This document shows positions 53,701 through 64,000 of a stretch of DNA of 64,000 nucleotides, one piece after another. The position numbers were made by a program, and so were the translations under genes. The notes below the pieces were generated by a model. It ran no database searches and was not told the origin of the DNA. It saw nothing but the letters and a program-made list of their open reading frames with translations. The stretch covers positions 12,625,158 through 12,689,157 of the forward strand of contig OY365815.1 of the NCBI GenBank assembly GCA_959347315.1, written 5' to 3'. Source of the stretch: Bimastos eiseni (lineage: Eukaryota > Annelida > Clitellata > Crassiclitellata > Lumbricidae). Each line of letters begins with the position of its first letter. Position 1 is the first letter of the stretch.

Positions 53701-56700
53701 CATTGTATATATAATCCAAGCTCACGTTAGAATCTCATGGAAGTATAGACAATAATTGCTTTATTGTCCTGCACCAAACGTTACGTAGCGTTGCGCTTCA
53801 ACGGCTATCGTTTCCATTGGTTACCACATCTGGACATTTTTGCTTATCTGTTCCTATCAGGTGTTGGTTGACATTATATGTCTGTTAGGTCTGTCGTTGA
53901 CATAAACATTGACTTTACCTTTTGCAAAGGGCAACTGGCGATTGAATGGATGGCTCCAGAGTTTGACGACAGTTTATGACAACACATAGACCGTTGCCGT
54001 CGATTGAATTATTTTTGTATCTTATAGCTGTTTAAATAGAGTCGATTAGTATTTTTGCGTCAGTAGAAGAAAGAACTTTAGAGATATCTGCGGAGAACGT
54101 TTCGCTGTTAATTATAATTACATCCTATTGTGGTTACCAATGTCGTTGGCGTCAATCTTATAATTACCTTATCATGATATTAAACGCTGTATCGTTTAAT
54201 TATCTTATATTATCTTATCAAAGATCATATATCACAGCACACATCATAAGTACATAATGTGACATGCATCATCACACATATCATATATTCACTCATGTTT
54301 TAACTTTACAATGTTTCTAAAACTTCTGCTTACCTTACTGACGCAGGCGGTGGACTAGCAAAGACAGAGTCACTGTTCTGTGAGTAAAACTGCCCTCTTT
54401 GCATGGCATCACTCGGACTCTGCATCTGTGCCTGTAGACTTCCTGACCGAACTGTCTCCACCCTCGAAGTAGCTCCAACCGGTTGTTGCTGTTCCTGAAT
54501 TGATCCGACGGGCACCTGTCGTCGAATTGTATAGGACTCCGGTGCTATGAACCCTCCGTATCTGTCAATCGTCTGGCCTTCACTCCCAGCATCAGCAACC
54601 CTATGACCCATCTGCTGCCGGTTGATTGGGGAATCAAGCGCCACGTCTTTTAATCCACTGCTGGACGAGTTTTCTATTAGATGTTCAGGAATTATACTTC
54701 TCGAAGGAATTGACAAAATAGTGGAATCAAGGCAGCTTTTTGGAATTAAGACCTGTTTACCGTCTTCAGAATAGAGAACAACGCATTCGTGGTTTCCCTG
54801 ACTAGCCCATGGCGCATCCCCGCTCCGAACTGGCCTCTGATTATCGAAACCGTTGAATCCTACGTCCGACTCATTTCCAGCCGTCTTCCTACCCTGGAGC
54901 GCTTGCCCAGAGTTTCCTATGTAGTTCGGAAAAGCATTGGCATTAGCTGGCTCTCCGACAATTGTTGCATGATTATTCGTAACCTTTTCTGCGTTCCAAG
55001 TCGCCCCGTTCCTGTTCCACTCTGCTGTTACTACTTGCTGATTGGATGGGTTTTGTCGTTCCCGGTTCACCGCTTCATGCCGTGTTACGTTGTTTCGAAG
55101 TGTGTAAATGTTTGTTGATGTAGGCAGTCGAACAAACAAATCCTGGGCTTGCAATCCTGGTGGCTTATCTCGATCTGAACTGAAGAGTCCTGCATTTATC
55201 GTTTGGGATTCCTGTCGATGGTTTGAAGGTTCCACTAACATTCCATTTGGTTGGTGAGTCTGAACATGCAGCTGATTGAAAATTTGAGTTTCTGTTGAAA
55301 GGCCCGTCGTAGTTCTGACCGGTTCATTTATTAACGGATTGCCATTCGTTGGCCGTCGAGGATTGAGAACTGGATTGTCCGTGTTACTTGCTGGAATCTG
55401 GCTCTCTGCTAGTCGTAGCATTTGCTTTTGTGCTTCTGTGAGGTTGATCGGGTTCCCGTAGGAGACGTTCGAACTGCTTTTCACCACAGTAGTGTAAACA
55501 AACGGCTCTTGAACCCCTACAAGTGGCCGTCTTTGATCATGAGGAGGCAGCTGGCTTTCCATCGGTCGAGCCTTCTGCTTAAGCTGTTCCCCAAACGCAA
55601 ACAGGTCGTCAATTTCCTCTTCCAGGGTCTTCTGAGATGTTGTTGCTAAGAACAGTTGCGAATCCGACGCTGGAAACCGCGACTGTTTGAGAACTGTTTC
55701 TGGAATTTCCATTTGATTCGCTACCGTAGGAAGTCTATTCTGCGGACTGAAGCTTTCTAAAACACAAGTATGCAATGCAAAGGATCCGGCATTTCGTCGA
55801 TGGTTCAGATAATCGATAAAAGAAAATTACAGAGTAGGCCTATTTAAATGGGCTGTATGCAGCTATTTGTGTACCATCGAAATCTTGCTGAGTAAAATTA
55901 TTCGTTTTTCGATTAGAATTAGCTAACAATTGCCAAGCGATTAGAATTAGGATCAGGCGACAGAGAAAATTTAAATTATTTGTTAGTCTGATCGATTAGT
56001 TAACCAACTCTCCTTTCAACAGTAATTCTGGGCTGCAAACATTAGGCTACTTGCACATGCATGCTTCCTGGTGACATATGAATTACACTGTGATGGAAAA
56101 AGCGCAGTAGTAGTTGGAATATAACCATTTATCAGAGTACCGTTTATTTTTGAGGAACTGCCAGCAGAAGTCGGCTGACGACGAAAGTTTGACAGCGCCA
56201 TGTTGACCTCAAAACCCTCAGGACTGTTTTGAGGCCTCAGAACATCCTGGATATCACTGTTCGAAGTTTTCTGTCCTGTGTTGGTAAGCTGATATTCCTA
56301 AATAAAAAGATGAGGGATCGGTAAGAGCTGTAAGGGTCTCGCTGTTTACTTAACAGAAGAAATTGGAGGAGCAGTGTAAAAAATCGCTCGCATCGTATAA
56401 TTGTCGTTGCTGGAGGTCCCTTACTTATGCAGGCATTCTGCGTGTAGTTTCAGTTTACCAATTGAATTACTATTGCTGAGCAACTTCAGAATCCTGAAAC
56501 TCCATCTCCATAAGTTGTTTGTTAGCCGGATTCTTAGACCTATCCATGGAATGCAAAGACGTCACTGTCTGCACTCGCAATTATATCAAATCGCGGTTCA
56601 ATGTGTCTGCTCATTCAACATTTCTATTCGTCCACGATGAACGGATGTATTACACCTTTCGTTCAAGTGTTCATTTGAAGAACGTCAGAGTAATCCACCG

Positions 56701-59700
56701 TTTCCATTCTAAATCTGTTCTCTACCATTTCATTAGGAGGTACTTTCTGGTTCCTTTATCCGTCATCCAGTCCAACAGTGGCTTTACAACTCCATCTCTA
56801 TAGGAAGTGGTCACTGAACATAATTATACTGTCTTATGATTATTGTATGATAGAAAATTCAGGTAGAGGATTCCATTAGAATAGAGTTCTGATAGTTGGT
56901 TTATACTCAGATTAGATAACATTAGAATAGACTCATATCATAGCATAGTTTATTAGGAGCAGATCTCAGCGTGTGATATGTGAACATTGAACAGGGACGG
57001 TGAGTGGGCACACACAATGATATAATATTCTGTTATATACAATAGGCCTAATTAAAGTCTTAAATGTGTTACATTTAGCACACTTATAATGAAACAAATG
57101 ATTCTGTCCTCAGTTCGCAATTAAAATGGCCTAGGTGAAATGGGACACCAGAAGGTCTTCCATTAAAGTACACGTAGGAAGCCGACGCTAACCATCTTTG
57201 TAATGTCACAGTAGGCCTATCGCTAAACAGCAGTGGGCAAATAAGTGAACACAATTATACACAGGTAATTGAATTAGATTGATGCAATTGTGATTTATTC
57301 GTACATCGTTGGTGCTGCTGGCGGATGTCGTTCTGTAGCCGGAGTCTGATATCTCAGCCGACCTTGACGACGATGGAGAAGAGGCAGAGTCTGTTCCCAC
57401 TGCAGATGCTTCGATCAGTGCATCCAAGCGTGTCGGACTGTAACCTATGGATAACAGATATCGAAATACGCAGTCTATAAAGTATTGGTCGTTTTGGTCA
57501 AATTTACCTTAGTATTGATATTATTTAATATTAGCATATTGTATACTTTAAAGTAACATTTTGCATTCATAGTGATGAGGATAAAAGTGCATACAACTCC
57601 GTCACTCTGGTAATGCCAGTTCTAAGACTTGAGAAAGGAGGAGGGTGGCTATATCTTCTATGTCATGACATAAAGTCCTCCAAACAATTAACATCTATTA
57701 ACCACGTACATGATATAACACGCGTGTCTATGTGTAGTAACTGGTGTGGACCTGTTGAGGATGAAATATCTTTTGAAGGAACCGTTAATTCAAAATAATG
57801 TGGTCAATGATCCCAAAAAGTTATTTCTCAGAGGTAATATTATGACTAAATGTTTTTGACTGTTGGGCATGGTGGTGCATGGCATGCAGATGTGGAGGGA
57901 TGCGATAGGGTGTGTAGCGGATGGTCAGAGTTGAAGATAAGGACATGTGTGGCAAAGATAACACTAGGCAAGCGGAGGCGTGTGATGGGCACTTGTGGTC
58001 TTAAGAATGGAAGGAGGGGATATGACTATAGCTGTTGTAGCATGCGATAACAAAGGCAATGAAAACTAGTAACAATTCAAATAACAATGCTAATAAAACA
58101 CTATAAAATAAGAGCAATGAAGAACAAGGAAAATAGCATGATGACAGTAGCAGTAAATGCGTGTAATATAGGGTCTACATGTAATGTAGGCCTACGTAAA
58201 AGAGAATATATAAAATCTTTGAAGCCTCAATTACCTCTGTGTTGGGGAACAATTTTCTTTGAAATGCAAGTCTCGTTGACTTCTCGCTGGTCGATGGAGG
58301 GTTTGGTGTTCGTACCTCCAAAAGATTCAGAACTCGAATCAGTCGTTCGCATTGAATTCAGATCGCAGACAGTCGAACTATTGTACGGTCGACAGTTGCT
58401 GATTGGGACTCCATTTTCATACCTTGAATGAGAACGGTTTCCATGATCCGGCGATTGCATTTCGTTGGCGAAATGTCCTCCGCGATTCATGTCAAATTCT
58501 GGCGCCCCCAATCTTCGATAGAGTCCTTCAGCACCTTGGTCAGGATTCTGCCTCAGAAGATACGAGCCAGACCAACCTGTATTTAAGTCCAGTGTTGGAA
58601 TTCTATGGCCATAATCCCTGTTGTATTGTTCGGAACATTGAGCTGGAGTTCTAGAATTTGGCGCGCTTTCACTGGATACTGAATATACCAGACGCTCTTT
58701 CTCATCGATAGGAGTTCGACCAAGAATCATCTGACGGATCTTGAGTTCCTGTAGAAGCCTAGGGTCTGGTTTGGTGACTTCTCGGTTGAGCCTCATCTTC
58801 AGCTTAGCCTTCTGTTGCTGCAGCCAATCCATCTGGTCTTCGGAGTCTGATGCGTAACCTCTTTGAGCGGAAACTCCCGTGTGTCCCCCTGGAGCAATGA
58901 CTGATCGCAACAACGACTCCACTCGGTGGTGATCATATATAACACCGTTGTTTCTCTCCTCCATTGCACCATTCAGTTCACCCTTGTGTGACGGAATGTA
59001 TCCAAGAGGGTGGTCATCCGTTAAGGCGAATTTCTTAGAAAACCCCGAAGTTTTGTCAATGTCAGTGCTATCGTATGGCAAATCCTGAGACCGACCGAGT
59101 GTTGTATGAACCTTTGAGGTTCCTATTGCCATTCTATGCAACTCTTTAAGTCCTGTATCGACTTCTTGCGATTTAACTGATACTTCGTAAAATTTTGGGT
59201 GAGAAGTCTGATTCGAAGTGGATATTTTATTGAGCCCTAGACTTTCGATGGCGCCTTTCTTCGACAATACCGGTTTCTCGTCAAACCCAGAAACATCCCC
59301 TTGATCTCTCAGACGATCCTCAGAGGAAGATTTCTGTTGAGTCGTCACACGCCTGATGACTGTCGTTTGGCCACCCTCAAACCCTGGCGACGCTGGCGTC
59401 ACAGGCGATGAATTTAATCTCCCGCCATTCACACCGTTTCCCTCAAATGTAGCAATCATATCCAACAGCTCCTGAGCATCTCTTTCCAAATCGAAGGAAA
59501 AACTGCCTCCAACGTGTGGCAGATTCTCTGTCAAGTCGGCTTCCTTCGTTCTCCACGACCTATCCAAAGTAGCCGCTCTTCTGCCGGCATCATTACCAGA
59601 GATGATATCACGTCCACTGAGTGACCCTACTTGACCGTTGTCCATACTATTTTTATTCAGCGTTCCCGACCGGATCGTTGGACTCAGACTGGACGGTGTA

Positions 59701-61220
59701 CTCGGCTGCTTGACCAAATGGTCGCTGGATTTGTTCCTCGCGAGTGAGTTCATATTCGTCGCTCTGTGTATGGTTCCGCTCTGAACAATCTGTCCACTGC
59801 GATTGGTCGTTAGCCCCAGATTACGAACGGCTGTTCCTGCAGAAAGCACAAATAATAATTGTAATTGTAGCAACTATATTGTAATTGACCATTTGTACAG
59901 CGCTACGCAGGGTTTCAGAGGCAGACAAAGGGAACGCAATATTACCAGAATTCGTATAGTTGACACAAACGAGTTGATCCTAATTAGACATTCAGTCTAT
60001 CGATCTGTCCGTCCGTCCGTCCGTCCGTCCGTCCGTCCGTCCACCCACCCACCCACCCAATCCCACCCACCCAATCCCACCCACCCAAAACCCACCCACC
60101 CACCCATCTATCTATCTATCTATCTATCTATCTATTTATCTAGCTATCTATCTATATTATATCTATATATATATATATGTATATCTATTTATATATATAT
60201 ATATATATATTATGGTTTACGAGTGACTTGTTTAGAAAAGGCGACATAACAAGCGGGTTCCATGTCGCAAATAATATGAGGAAGAACACTAATCATATGA
60301 GGAAAAACCGTGTATATTAAAATTCTACCTGCATCAGATCCTATAGTCTTCGTAAGTTGTCTATTTCTGCTTGTTGTACTTATTGAACAGGATCTCTTTC
60401 TGACGTTAATAGAAGTCCGCTCACTGTTCGCCACCACTTATCAACGACCATCCCTTGATGCTCAGTGGTGTACCAGTTTTAATTTGATTAAAATCTATTA
60501 TCTAGGCCTATGTATATATAGCCAGTCATAATATAGATGTTCAATGATGTAGTGGTTAGCGTGCTGGGTTGTCGATCTGGAGGTCATGGCTTCAGATCTC
60601 CGCTATAGGGCTCGACATTGTTGTTTCGTCTGAGCCCCTATATACAGCCAACTCAGTCATGATGAGTACAGTTACTGTGCATCGTCGGTGGGAAAACGAG
60701 AATGGGGTAGAATTGGCCATCCGTCGCATACGCCGAGGCTAAGAAAATGAAGTCGCTAACACTTCATAAGCGTGGCTGCATATCGGGCTAGCTTAAGGGA
60801 ATCTTCTCCCTCTTCCTCTTCCTAGACCTCTATTTCTACCTCTTTATTCTCTTCGCCTTCGAAAAAGAACAGACAGATCAAACAGATGAATATATTGATG
60901 GTTAACCAAATCTAGGATACAGGAACAATCAGGTCTTCGAACTGTTTGATGGAAGGGATGTGTACATTTTAATAATGCTGATTATTTGTTCTAATCATTG
61001 AGGAATAACAGCTTCACTTGCCTCCCAGATTTTTCCTGTTGCAGTTCAACTCATTGCTTGCAGGGAAACTGAAATTTAACGGACTGACTCGATGATGTTC
61101 CAATTCTCGATTTTTCTTTGGAATGGCTGGAACAGGTGGTTGATCAATGACTGACGCGTGGGCAAGTGAACTTCCACTGACCTCGGCTTCGTTAATCGGT
61201 GTAGGCGACCCTCGCTTCAT
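46127..61220 (-). CDS. TNS: Tensin-like focal-adhesion adaptor (SH2 + PTB), 15 coding exons
   Basis: Adaptor linking integrin tails and phosphotyrosine proteins to actin at focal adhesions. Assembled CDS is 4620 nt, 1539 residues, all phases consistent: 61022-61220, 58235-59836, 57305-57444, 56141-56297, 54334-55756, 53021-53154, 51505-51594, 50695-50820, 50034-50129, 49271-49351, 48873-48956, 48183-48381, 47310-47378, 46915-46959, 46127-46301. Residues 1-1218 are low-complexity and Ser/Gln-rich, with PPVPAIPKK at 28-36 and a charged helix near 403-440. SH2 spans about 1236-1348 (EWYKPEM; SFIIR with the FLVR-type Arg1264; [13 protein letters not shown]). PTB spans about 1378-1539 ([32 protein letters not shown]). 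No PTEN-like phosphatase, C2 or C1 domain is seen. Met1 is supported by an upstream in-frame stop when joined to the 62309 exon. A longer isoform starting outside the window is possible. Confidence 0.93.
46915..46959 (-). CDS. TNS: Tensin exon, PTB (45 nt)
   Basis: Residues 1467-1481, [14 protein letters not shown]. Phase to the last exon requires donor AG|GTCGAT, which is weak. Confidence 0.78.
47310..47378 (-). CDS. TNS: Tensin exon, PTB
   Basis: Residues 1444-1466, [22 protein letters not shown]; acceptor TTCTGAAG, donor CG|GTAGGA. Confidence 0.92.
47571..47746. repeat. (CATCAC)n and (ATC)n microsatellite
   Basis: Trinucleotide-based tract in a tensin intron. The long Met/Val open frame across it is an artefact. 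Confidence 0.97.
48183..48381 (-). CDS. TNS: Tensin exon, PTB N-terminal half
   Basis: Residues 1378-1443: [43 protein letters not shown]; acceptor GTTGACAG, donor AA|GTAAGC. Confidence 0.95.
48512..48567. promoter_or_regulatory. CACGTG cluster with perfect 13-bp palindrome
   Basis: CCGAATCACGTGA (48538-48550), TGTT, then TCACGTGATTCGG (48555-48567), and another CACGTG at 48513. E-box-like sites in a tensin intron; function unknown. Confidence 0.35.
48873..48956 (-). CDS. TNS: Tensin exon, SH2-PTB linker
   Basis: Residues 1350-1377, [20 protein letters not shown]...; donor A|GTATGA. Called from splice sites and phase. Confidence 0.82.
   Translation of the reverse strand: MRVRLAVAQDHFRTVPQAKARLKPRMK
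49271..49351 (-). CDS. TNS: Tensin exon, end of SH2
   Basis: Residues 1323-1349, [20 protein letters not shown] then LLPTST; acceptor ATTTTTAG, donor G|GTGGGT. Confidence 0.93.
49881..50022. repeat. Degenerate minisatellite, GTTACAC(T/G)G units
   Basis: About a dozen imperfect 8-11-bp units, ending 12 bp from the tensin SH2 exon donor at 50034. Confidence 0.85.
50034..50129 (-). CDS. TNS: Tensin exon, SH2
   Basis: Residues 1291-1322, [19 protein letters not shown] then [12 protein letters not shown]; acceptor GTACTTCAG, donor G|GTACGT. Confidence 0.95.
50345..50585. repeat. (TAA)n-containing minisatellite
   Basis: Three units of about 75-80 bp, each ATAGACTGATTTGGA(A/T)CTAA followed by a TAA run. 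Confidence 0.93.
50695..50820 (-). CDS. TNS: Tensin exon, SH2 core
   Basis: Residues 1249-1290: [44 protein letters not shown] supplies the phosphotyrosine-binding Arg. Donor G|GTCTAG. Confidence 0.95.
51505..51594 (-). CDS. TNS: Tensin exon, start of SH2
   Basis: Residues 1219-1248: [20 protein letters not shown] then [10 protein letters not shown], the tensin SH2 entry; acceptor AGTTGCAG, donor G|GTTAGA. Confidence 0.92.
52483..52626. mobile_element. hAT MITE, about 144 bp
   Basis: Same family and orientation as 39447-39562; flanks CCTGGACT and CCTGGATT agree at 7 of 8 bases. Confidence 0.8.
53021..53154 (-). CDS. TNS: Tensin exon
   Basis: Residues 1174-1218, [20 protein letters not shown]... 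Ser-rich; acceptor GTTTTTAG, donor G|GTCAGA. Confidence 0.85.
53468..53540 (-). mobile_element. LINE 3' tail fragment
   Basis: ATCAATCAATTAATCATAAA TACTTGATATAGCGC repeats the 3' end of the 11076 LINE. Confidence 0.55.
54334..55756 (-). CDS. TNS: Tensin large linker exon (1423 nt)
   Basis: Residues 700-1173, open throughout; Gln/Asn/Ser-rich, disordered, ends [11 protein letters not shown]. Acceptor TGTTTTAG, donor AG|GTAAGC. Confidence 0.9.
56141..56297 (-). CDS. TNS: Tensin exon
   Basis: Residues 648-699, [20 protein letters not shown]...[20 protein letters not shown]; acceptor TTATTTAG, donor G|GTACTC. Confidence 0.85.
56298..57304 (-). other. Tensin intron, no recognised feature
   Basis: A+T-rich, no repeats or coding signal that I can support. 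Short open frames lack splice context. Confidence 0.5.
57305..57444 (-). CDS. TNS: Tensin exon
   Basis: Residues 601-647, [20 protein letters not shown] then a Ser-rich stretch; acceptor ATCCATAG, donor GAT|GTACGA. Confidence 0.85.
58235..59836 (-). CDS. TNS: Tensin large linker exon (1602 nt)
   Basis: Residues 67-600, open throughout, Ser/Thr/Asn-rich. Contains [19 protein letters not shown] (a short acidic helix) and [20 protein letters not shown] followed by [13 protein letters not shown], probably helical. Acceptor TTTCTGCAG, donor G|GTAATT. Confidence 0.9.
60005..60210. repeat. Compound microsatellite (GTCC)(CACC)(CTAT)(AT)
   Basis: Four successive simple-repeat blocks in a tensin intron. 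Confidence 0.96.
60541..60800 (+). mobile_element. tRNA-derived SINE
   Basis: Head TGTAGTGGTTAGCGTGC (A box) and GGCTTCAGATCTC (B-box-like), then a body with AGCCAACTCAGTCATGATGA and a pyrimidine-rich end. Shares its body with 20300-20575. Confidence 0.75.
61022..61220 (-). CDS. TNS: Tensin first coding exon
   Basis: [20 protein letters not shown]..., a proline motif PPVPAIPKK, ending NRKNLG. Phase requires the non-canonical donor G|GCAAGT (GC-AG intron). Acceptor is GTAG just upstream of GAAATG, with an alternative AG three bases earlier. Confidence 0.75.
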
Positions 61221-62106
61221 TTCTCTACTCAAAAACAATTAACAGCTCAGTCAAGCTTCGAGTTTAGACAGAAGGATAAGGCAGAGCAGAAGAAGTTGAA
61301 GAAGAAAGAAGAAGAGGAAAAGAGTCACTATGCTGCTAGACCTCACTGGCAGCCATGGGTATAAAATGTTAAGGACTTCGTTTTTTCGTTATCTTGAACC
61401 GGTGGCCAACCCTCTACTTTGCCATCTGATCTATCCGACATTGCAGTGTATTGTTGGTGTATGCATCATACATGTACCACACTTGTAGCTAAATTCGCTG
61501 AGGGGCTATAATCTCGACACAAATCTCTGTCCGGGCAGGGAATGCAGTCCCAGCATTGGTTGACTGCCAAGTCCCCTACACTACACTTTCAAGCAAACTG
61601 TTAATCAGAACTCAACTGAAGAGCAGCTGGATCAAATTAGATAAAACAGGTACCTAACAGATTTTGGTCACTACATTTCAGTCTAGGCATTTACACCAAA
61701 CGACACAGAAGTCAAGTGATCATAGCCTGGAGTCTTGACTATAGTATTTGCTCTTTAAGTTCAATTACTTGACAACAAAGTGAAGGTCAACATAGCTCAA
61801 GAGTCTCAATATACAAAAACTGAACTGATAAATAACATCAAACAGATGGCTGCTGAAGCCCACGTGCAAAGTTCGCACTAGTTTGAAATACCCAGTAGCA
61901 CGTGAAACTTACAAGACAGCTCGAAAATTTAGCTGTGGGTTTAACTAGATGAAAGATTGCTTGCTAGAAGTCCAAAATAGTCAGAGAAAATTCGTTGATC
62001 AAAGAACATAAGTACAAATAGTTAATTTAGTGCTTGCCCTAAATGAAACTTCTGTTAGGAAGGCATCAACAGCTTCAGTTTAACGACACTGTGCGATAAC
62101 AAAGAT

Positions 62107-62170
62107 CACCCTCCTCCTTAATCCAGGCTTGGGACTGGCACTGCCAGAGTGTAAACAGTGGCGGAATTAG
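62107..62170. repeat. Interspersed repeat shared with 505-572
   Basis: CCCTCCTCCTT..AGGCTTGGGACTGGCACTG.CAGAGTG; two copies in the window, class unknown. Confidence 0.7.
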
Positions 62171-62308
62171 AAGACATCACGATAGCTATGTCAGTATAAG
62201 AATCTTCCTATACATGCCTCAAACATCTTCAACGTTTGCATGAAACTAAAAGGACCCGATGTTAATCATACTCAATGGGAGCTCCACAGTTATACAGAAA
62301 ACACTTAC

Positions 62309-62464
62309 CTTTGGGAATTCTGAGCAAAAAGGAGGGTACATGTAAAGCAGGGAGCCAGCGTATGGCTTTTCCCTCTCCGTAACCTTCGGACAAAATTCGA
62401 ACTCTATAAAGCCTATACACGGGAGTTTTAAAGTAGGAGTTTTTCGGTGGGTGTTTCTGTGCAC
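62309..62464 (-). other. TNS: Probable tensin 5' UTR exon (5' limit unknown)
   Basis: Strong donor CCAAAG|GTAAGTG at 62309. In the frame that splices into the first coding exon, a TAG lies upstream and no ATG intervenes, so it would be non-coding and would support Met1 at 61220. The 5' limit is arbitrary. Confidence 0.45.
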
Positions 62465-62732
62465 TACGTCGTTGTACGTTGTTTATAATGTGCGAGGGTT
62501 TATTTATGGTGTCTATAGTGCGTCGGAAGTTTTTTGCTTAAATTTTCACTTAGTCCTCCTGCAATTTAACTTAAGAAAGCTTCCTTAACAATAATTATAG
62601 GAAGCAAGATGAAGATTAAGACCAACTGGTAAACAGGAAATGTTGTGAAATCCTATATGATAGAGGTCATGTACGTTATCCGATAGAAAAAGGGTGTGCC
62701 CACGCGAGCACACCCTCACCTACCCACACAAC

Positions 62733-62733
62733 A

Positions 62734-62813
<80 letters not shown>
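62733..62813. repeat. (AC)n(AT)n microsatellite
   Basis: An AC run of about 58 bp followed by an AT run. Confidence 0.96.
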
Positions 62814-63108
62814 CGCATAATTCGTATGTATATATGTAAAATAAGCATGATTTAAGATATGTAGATTTAAATTCAAACGAATATAATTATACGATGCATG
62901 GTACCACGCAATTTGCAACAAGACTTTCTTCTCCTTTCTACGCTTCTATGCCCCTATATCGTAAGTGTTCGTAGAGAGAGTGAGGTCCATTCTGTACGTC
63001 TCTCGCCCTATGCAATAAGCTCACAAAGTTGAGCGCATCTCTTACGAGTTTTCTTGAAGAGGCGTTATATAAGTAAGCAATTATATTTGCACATGCGTTT
63101 AGATGTTT

Positions 63109-63307
63109 ATATGTTACAGGCAATGTGTGAAACCATGGATTTTGTAAAATGCCTGAGCAATTTGTAAAACCCTGACTTTAACTCTGACCCTGACCTTAAC
63201 CCTACCACTGACTCTAACCGAAAATGGGTGACTTAACAAATTTCCTAAAAGCTAAAACTTAGGCATTTTACACAACCCCTGCTTCACACATAGCCTGTAA
63301 CATACAC
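63109..63307 (+). mobile_element. MITE with telomere-like core, copy 4
   Basis: TATATGTTACAGGCAATGTG TGAAACC ... GCTTCACACATAGCCTGTAA CATA; core CCCTGACCTTAACCCTACC. Confidence 0.78.
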
Positions 63308-64000
63308 ATTCTGAACTGAGTAAAAAACGCTGGTCGAACAAACCGCAGCACACAGAATGTTAGACCGAAAGGAGGCATATCTAGACACATGCACAAGCAA
63401 ACAGACATCCAGTCGAATCGTTCAACTGCTATAGCGCCATTATAAAACGTGAAAAGCATCGTCAGGGATTTCCCATCATGCACTATACCCTCACACTGTT
63501 TGGTGAATGCATGTCATTTGCGTAAGACAGTCATAGAGGCGACCTAAGAAAAAACACGCAAAGGTCATTACGCTGTATTCATGACACAGAACGACCGGCC
63601 AAGAACGCACACGCATATATATGCCGTTGTCACAATAATAACAGGGTCTCAACAGAGCAGACGGATCGAGGATGTGCATTGGCTCTGACCAGACATCGTC
63701 TATCTGTGTGAGTCTGTCTGGCTGGCTAGTTTGCTTGCTTGCTGGATGACTGGCTAGCTGACCGACCTACTGACTAACCGACTGGGTGAATGACCTACTG
63801 ACTAACTGACTACGAACAGACGACGAAGAACTAATTATTTTACCTGAAAGAAAACTCTTGACACTATAAGATACTTGAGTCGAGTGTGTTATTCGCCTGC
63901 ATGGCTAATCAGCCGCCGTTGTTGCTCTCGGCGAAGAGCGTTGAACAGCTTCCTCAGCCGAACAAGAAGAATAAGAAGTAGTCTGCTAATGGGTCGATCG

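Noticed and set aside
58087..58654. Plus-strand frames of 83-114 residues opposite tensin
   Set aside because: Antisense shadows of the 1602-nt tensin exon.
60541..60620. Functional tRNA gene
   Set aside because: A/B-box-like head only; no cloverleaf closes, and a related body recurs at 20300.

Overview
This is animal nuclear DNA. It is about 38% G+C and carries three multi-exon genes with spliceosomal introns, many microsatellites, SINEs, decayed LINEs and short DNA transposons. Tensin is a metazoan-only family, and gene structure and repeat content suggest a marine invertebrate. A deuterostome such as an echinoderm or hemichordate is a weak guess; nothing here fixes the phylum.

Layout. 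(1) 1-6521, + strand: the last eight exons of DRG2, a translation-associated GTPase; its G1-G3 part lies left of the window. (2) 6522-10058: convergent intergenic DNA with a TA-flanked mariner-like MITE, a telomere-motif MITE copy, tandem repeats and 3' UTRs. (3) 10059-37140, - strand: a complete GFPT gene (glutamine:fructose-6-phosphate aminotransferase). I assembled it as 20 coding exons giving 701 residues with all splice phases agreeing, including a 7-nt first coding exon and a 24-nt microexon. (4) 37141-46126: CpG-rich 5' leader of GFPT, then intergenic DNA full of transposon remnants (two LINE lineages, hAT non-autonomous elements). (5) 46127-61220, - strand: a tensin gene, assembled as 15 coding exons giving 1539 residues: a long disordered region, then SH2, then PTB. 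A probable 5' UTR exon ends at 62309. No PTEN-like phosphatase or C2 domain is encoded in the window. (6) 62310-64000: flanking DNA with repeats.

The three genes have no evident pathway link: DRG2 acts at ribosomes, GFPT commits fructose-6-phosphate to UDP-GlcNAc synthesis, and tensin joins integrin tails and tyrosine-phosphorylated proteins to actin. Neighbourhood looks incidental.

The most unusual material is in the repeats. Eight hAT-type non-autonomous elements have visible or decayed 8-bp target duplications; one is a 773-bp family with GGTCTTGG arrays at both ends, present in inverted copies 11 kb apart. A TIR family has a CCCTAA/TTAGGG-like core (four copies), one of which abuts a nine-unit tandem array derived from its own terminus. 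There is also a 48-bp-arm foldback. CpG content and the AGGCCT palindrome both rise sharply right of about 31-32 kb. I found no clear evidence of an undescribed biological system beyond these.
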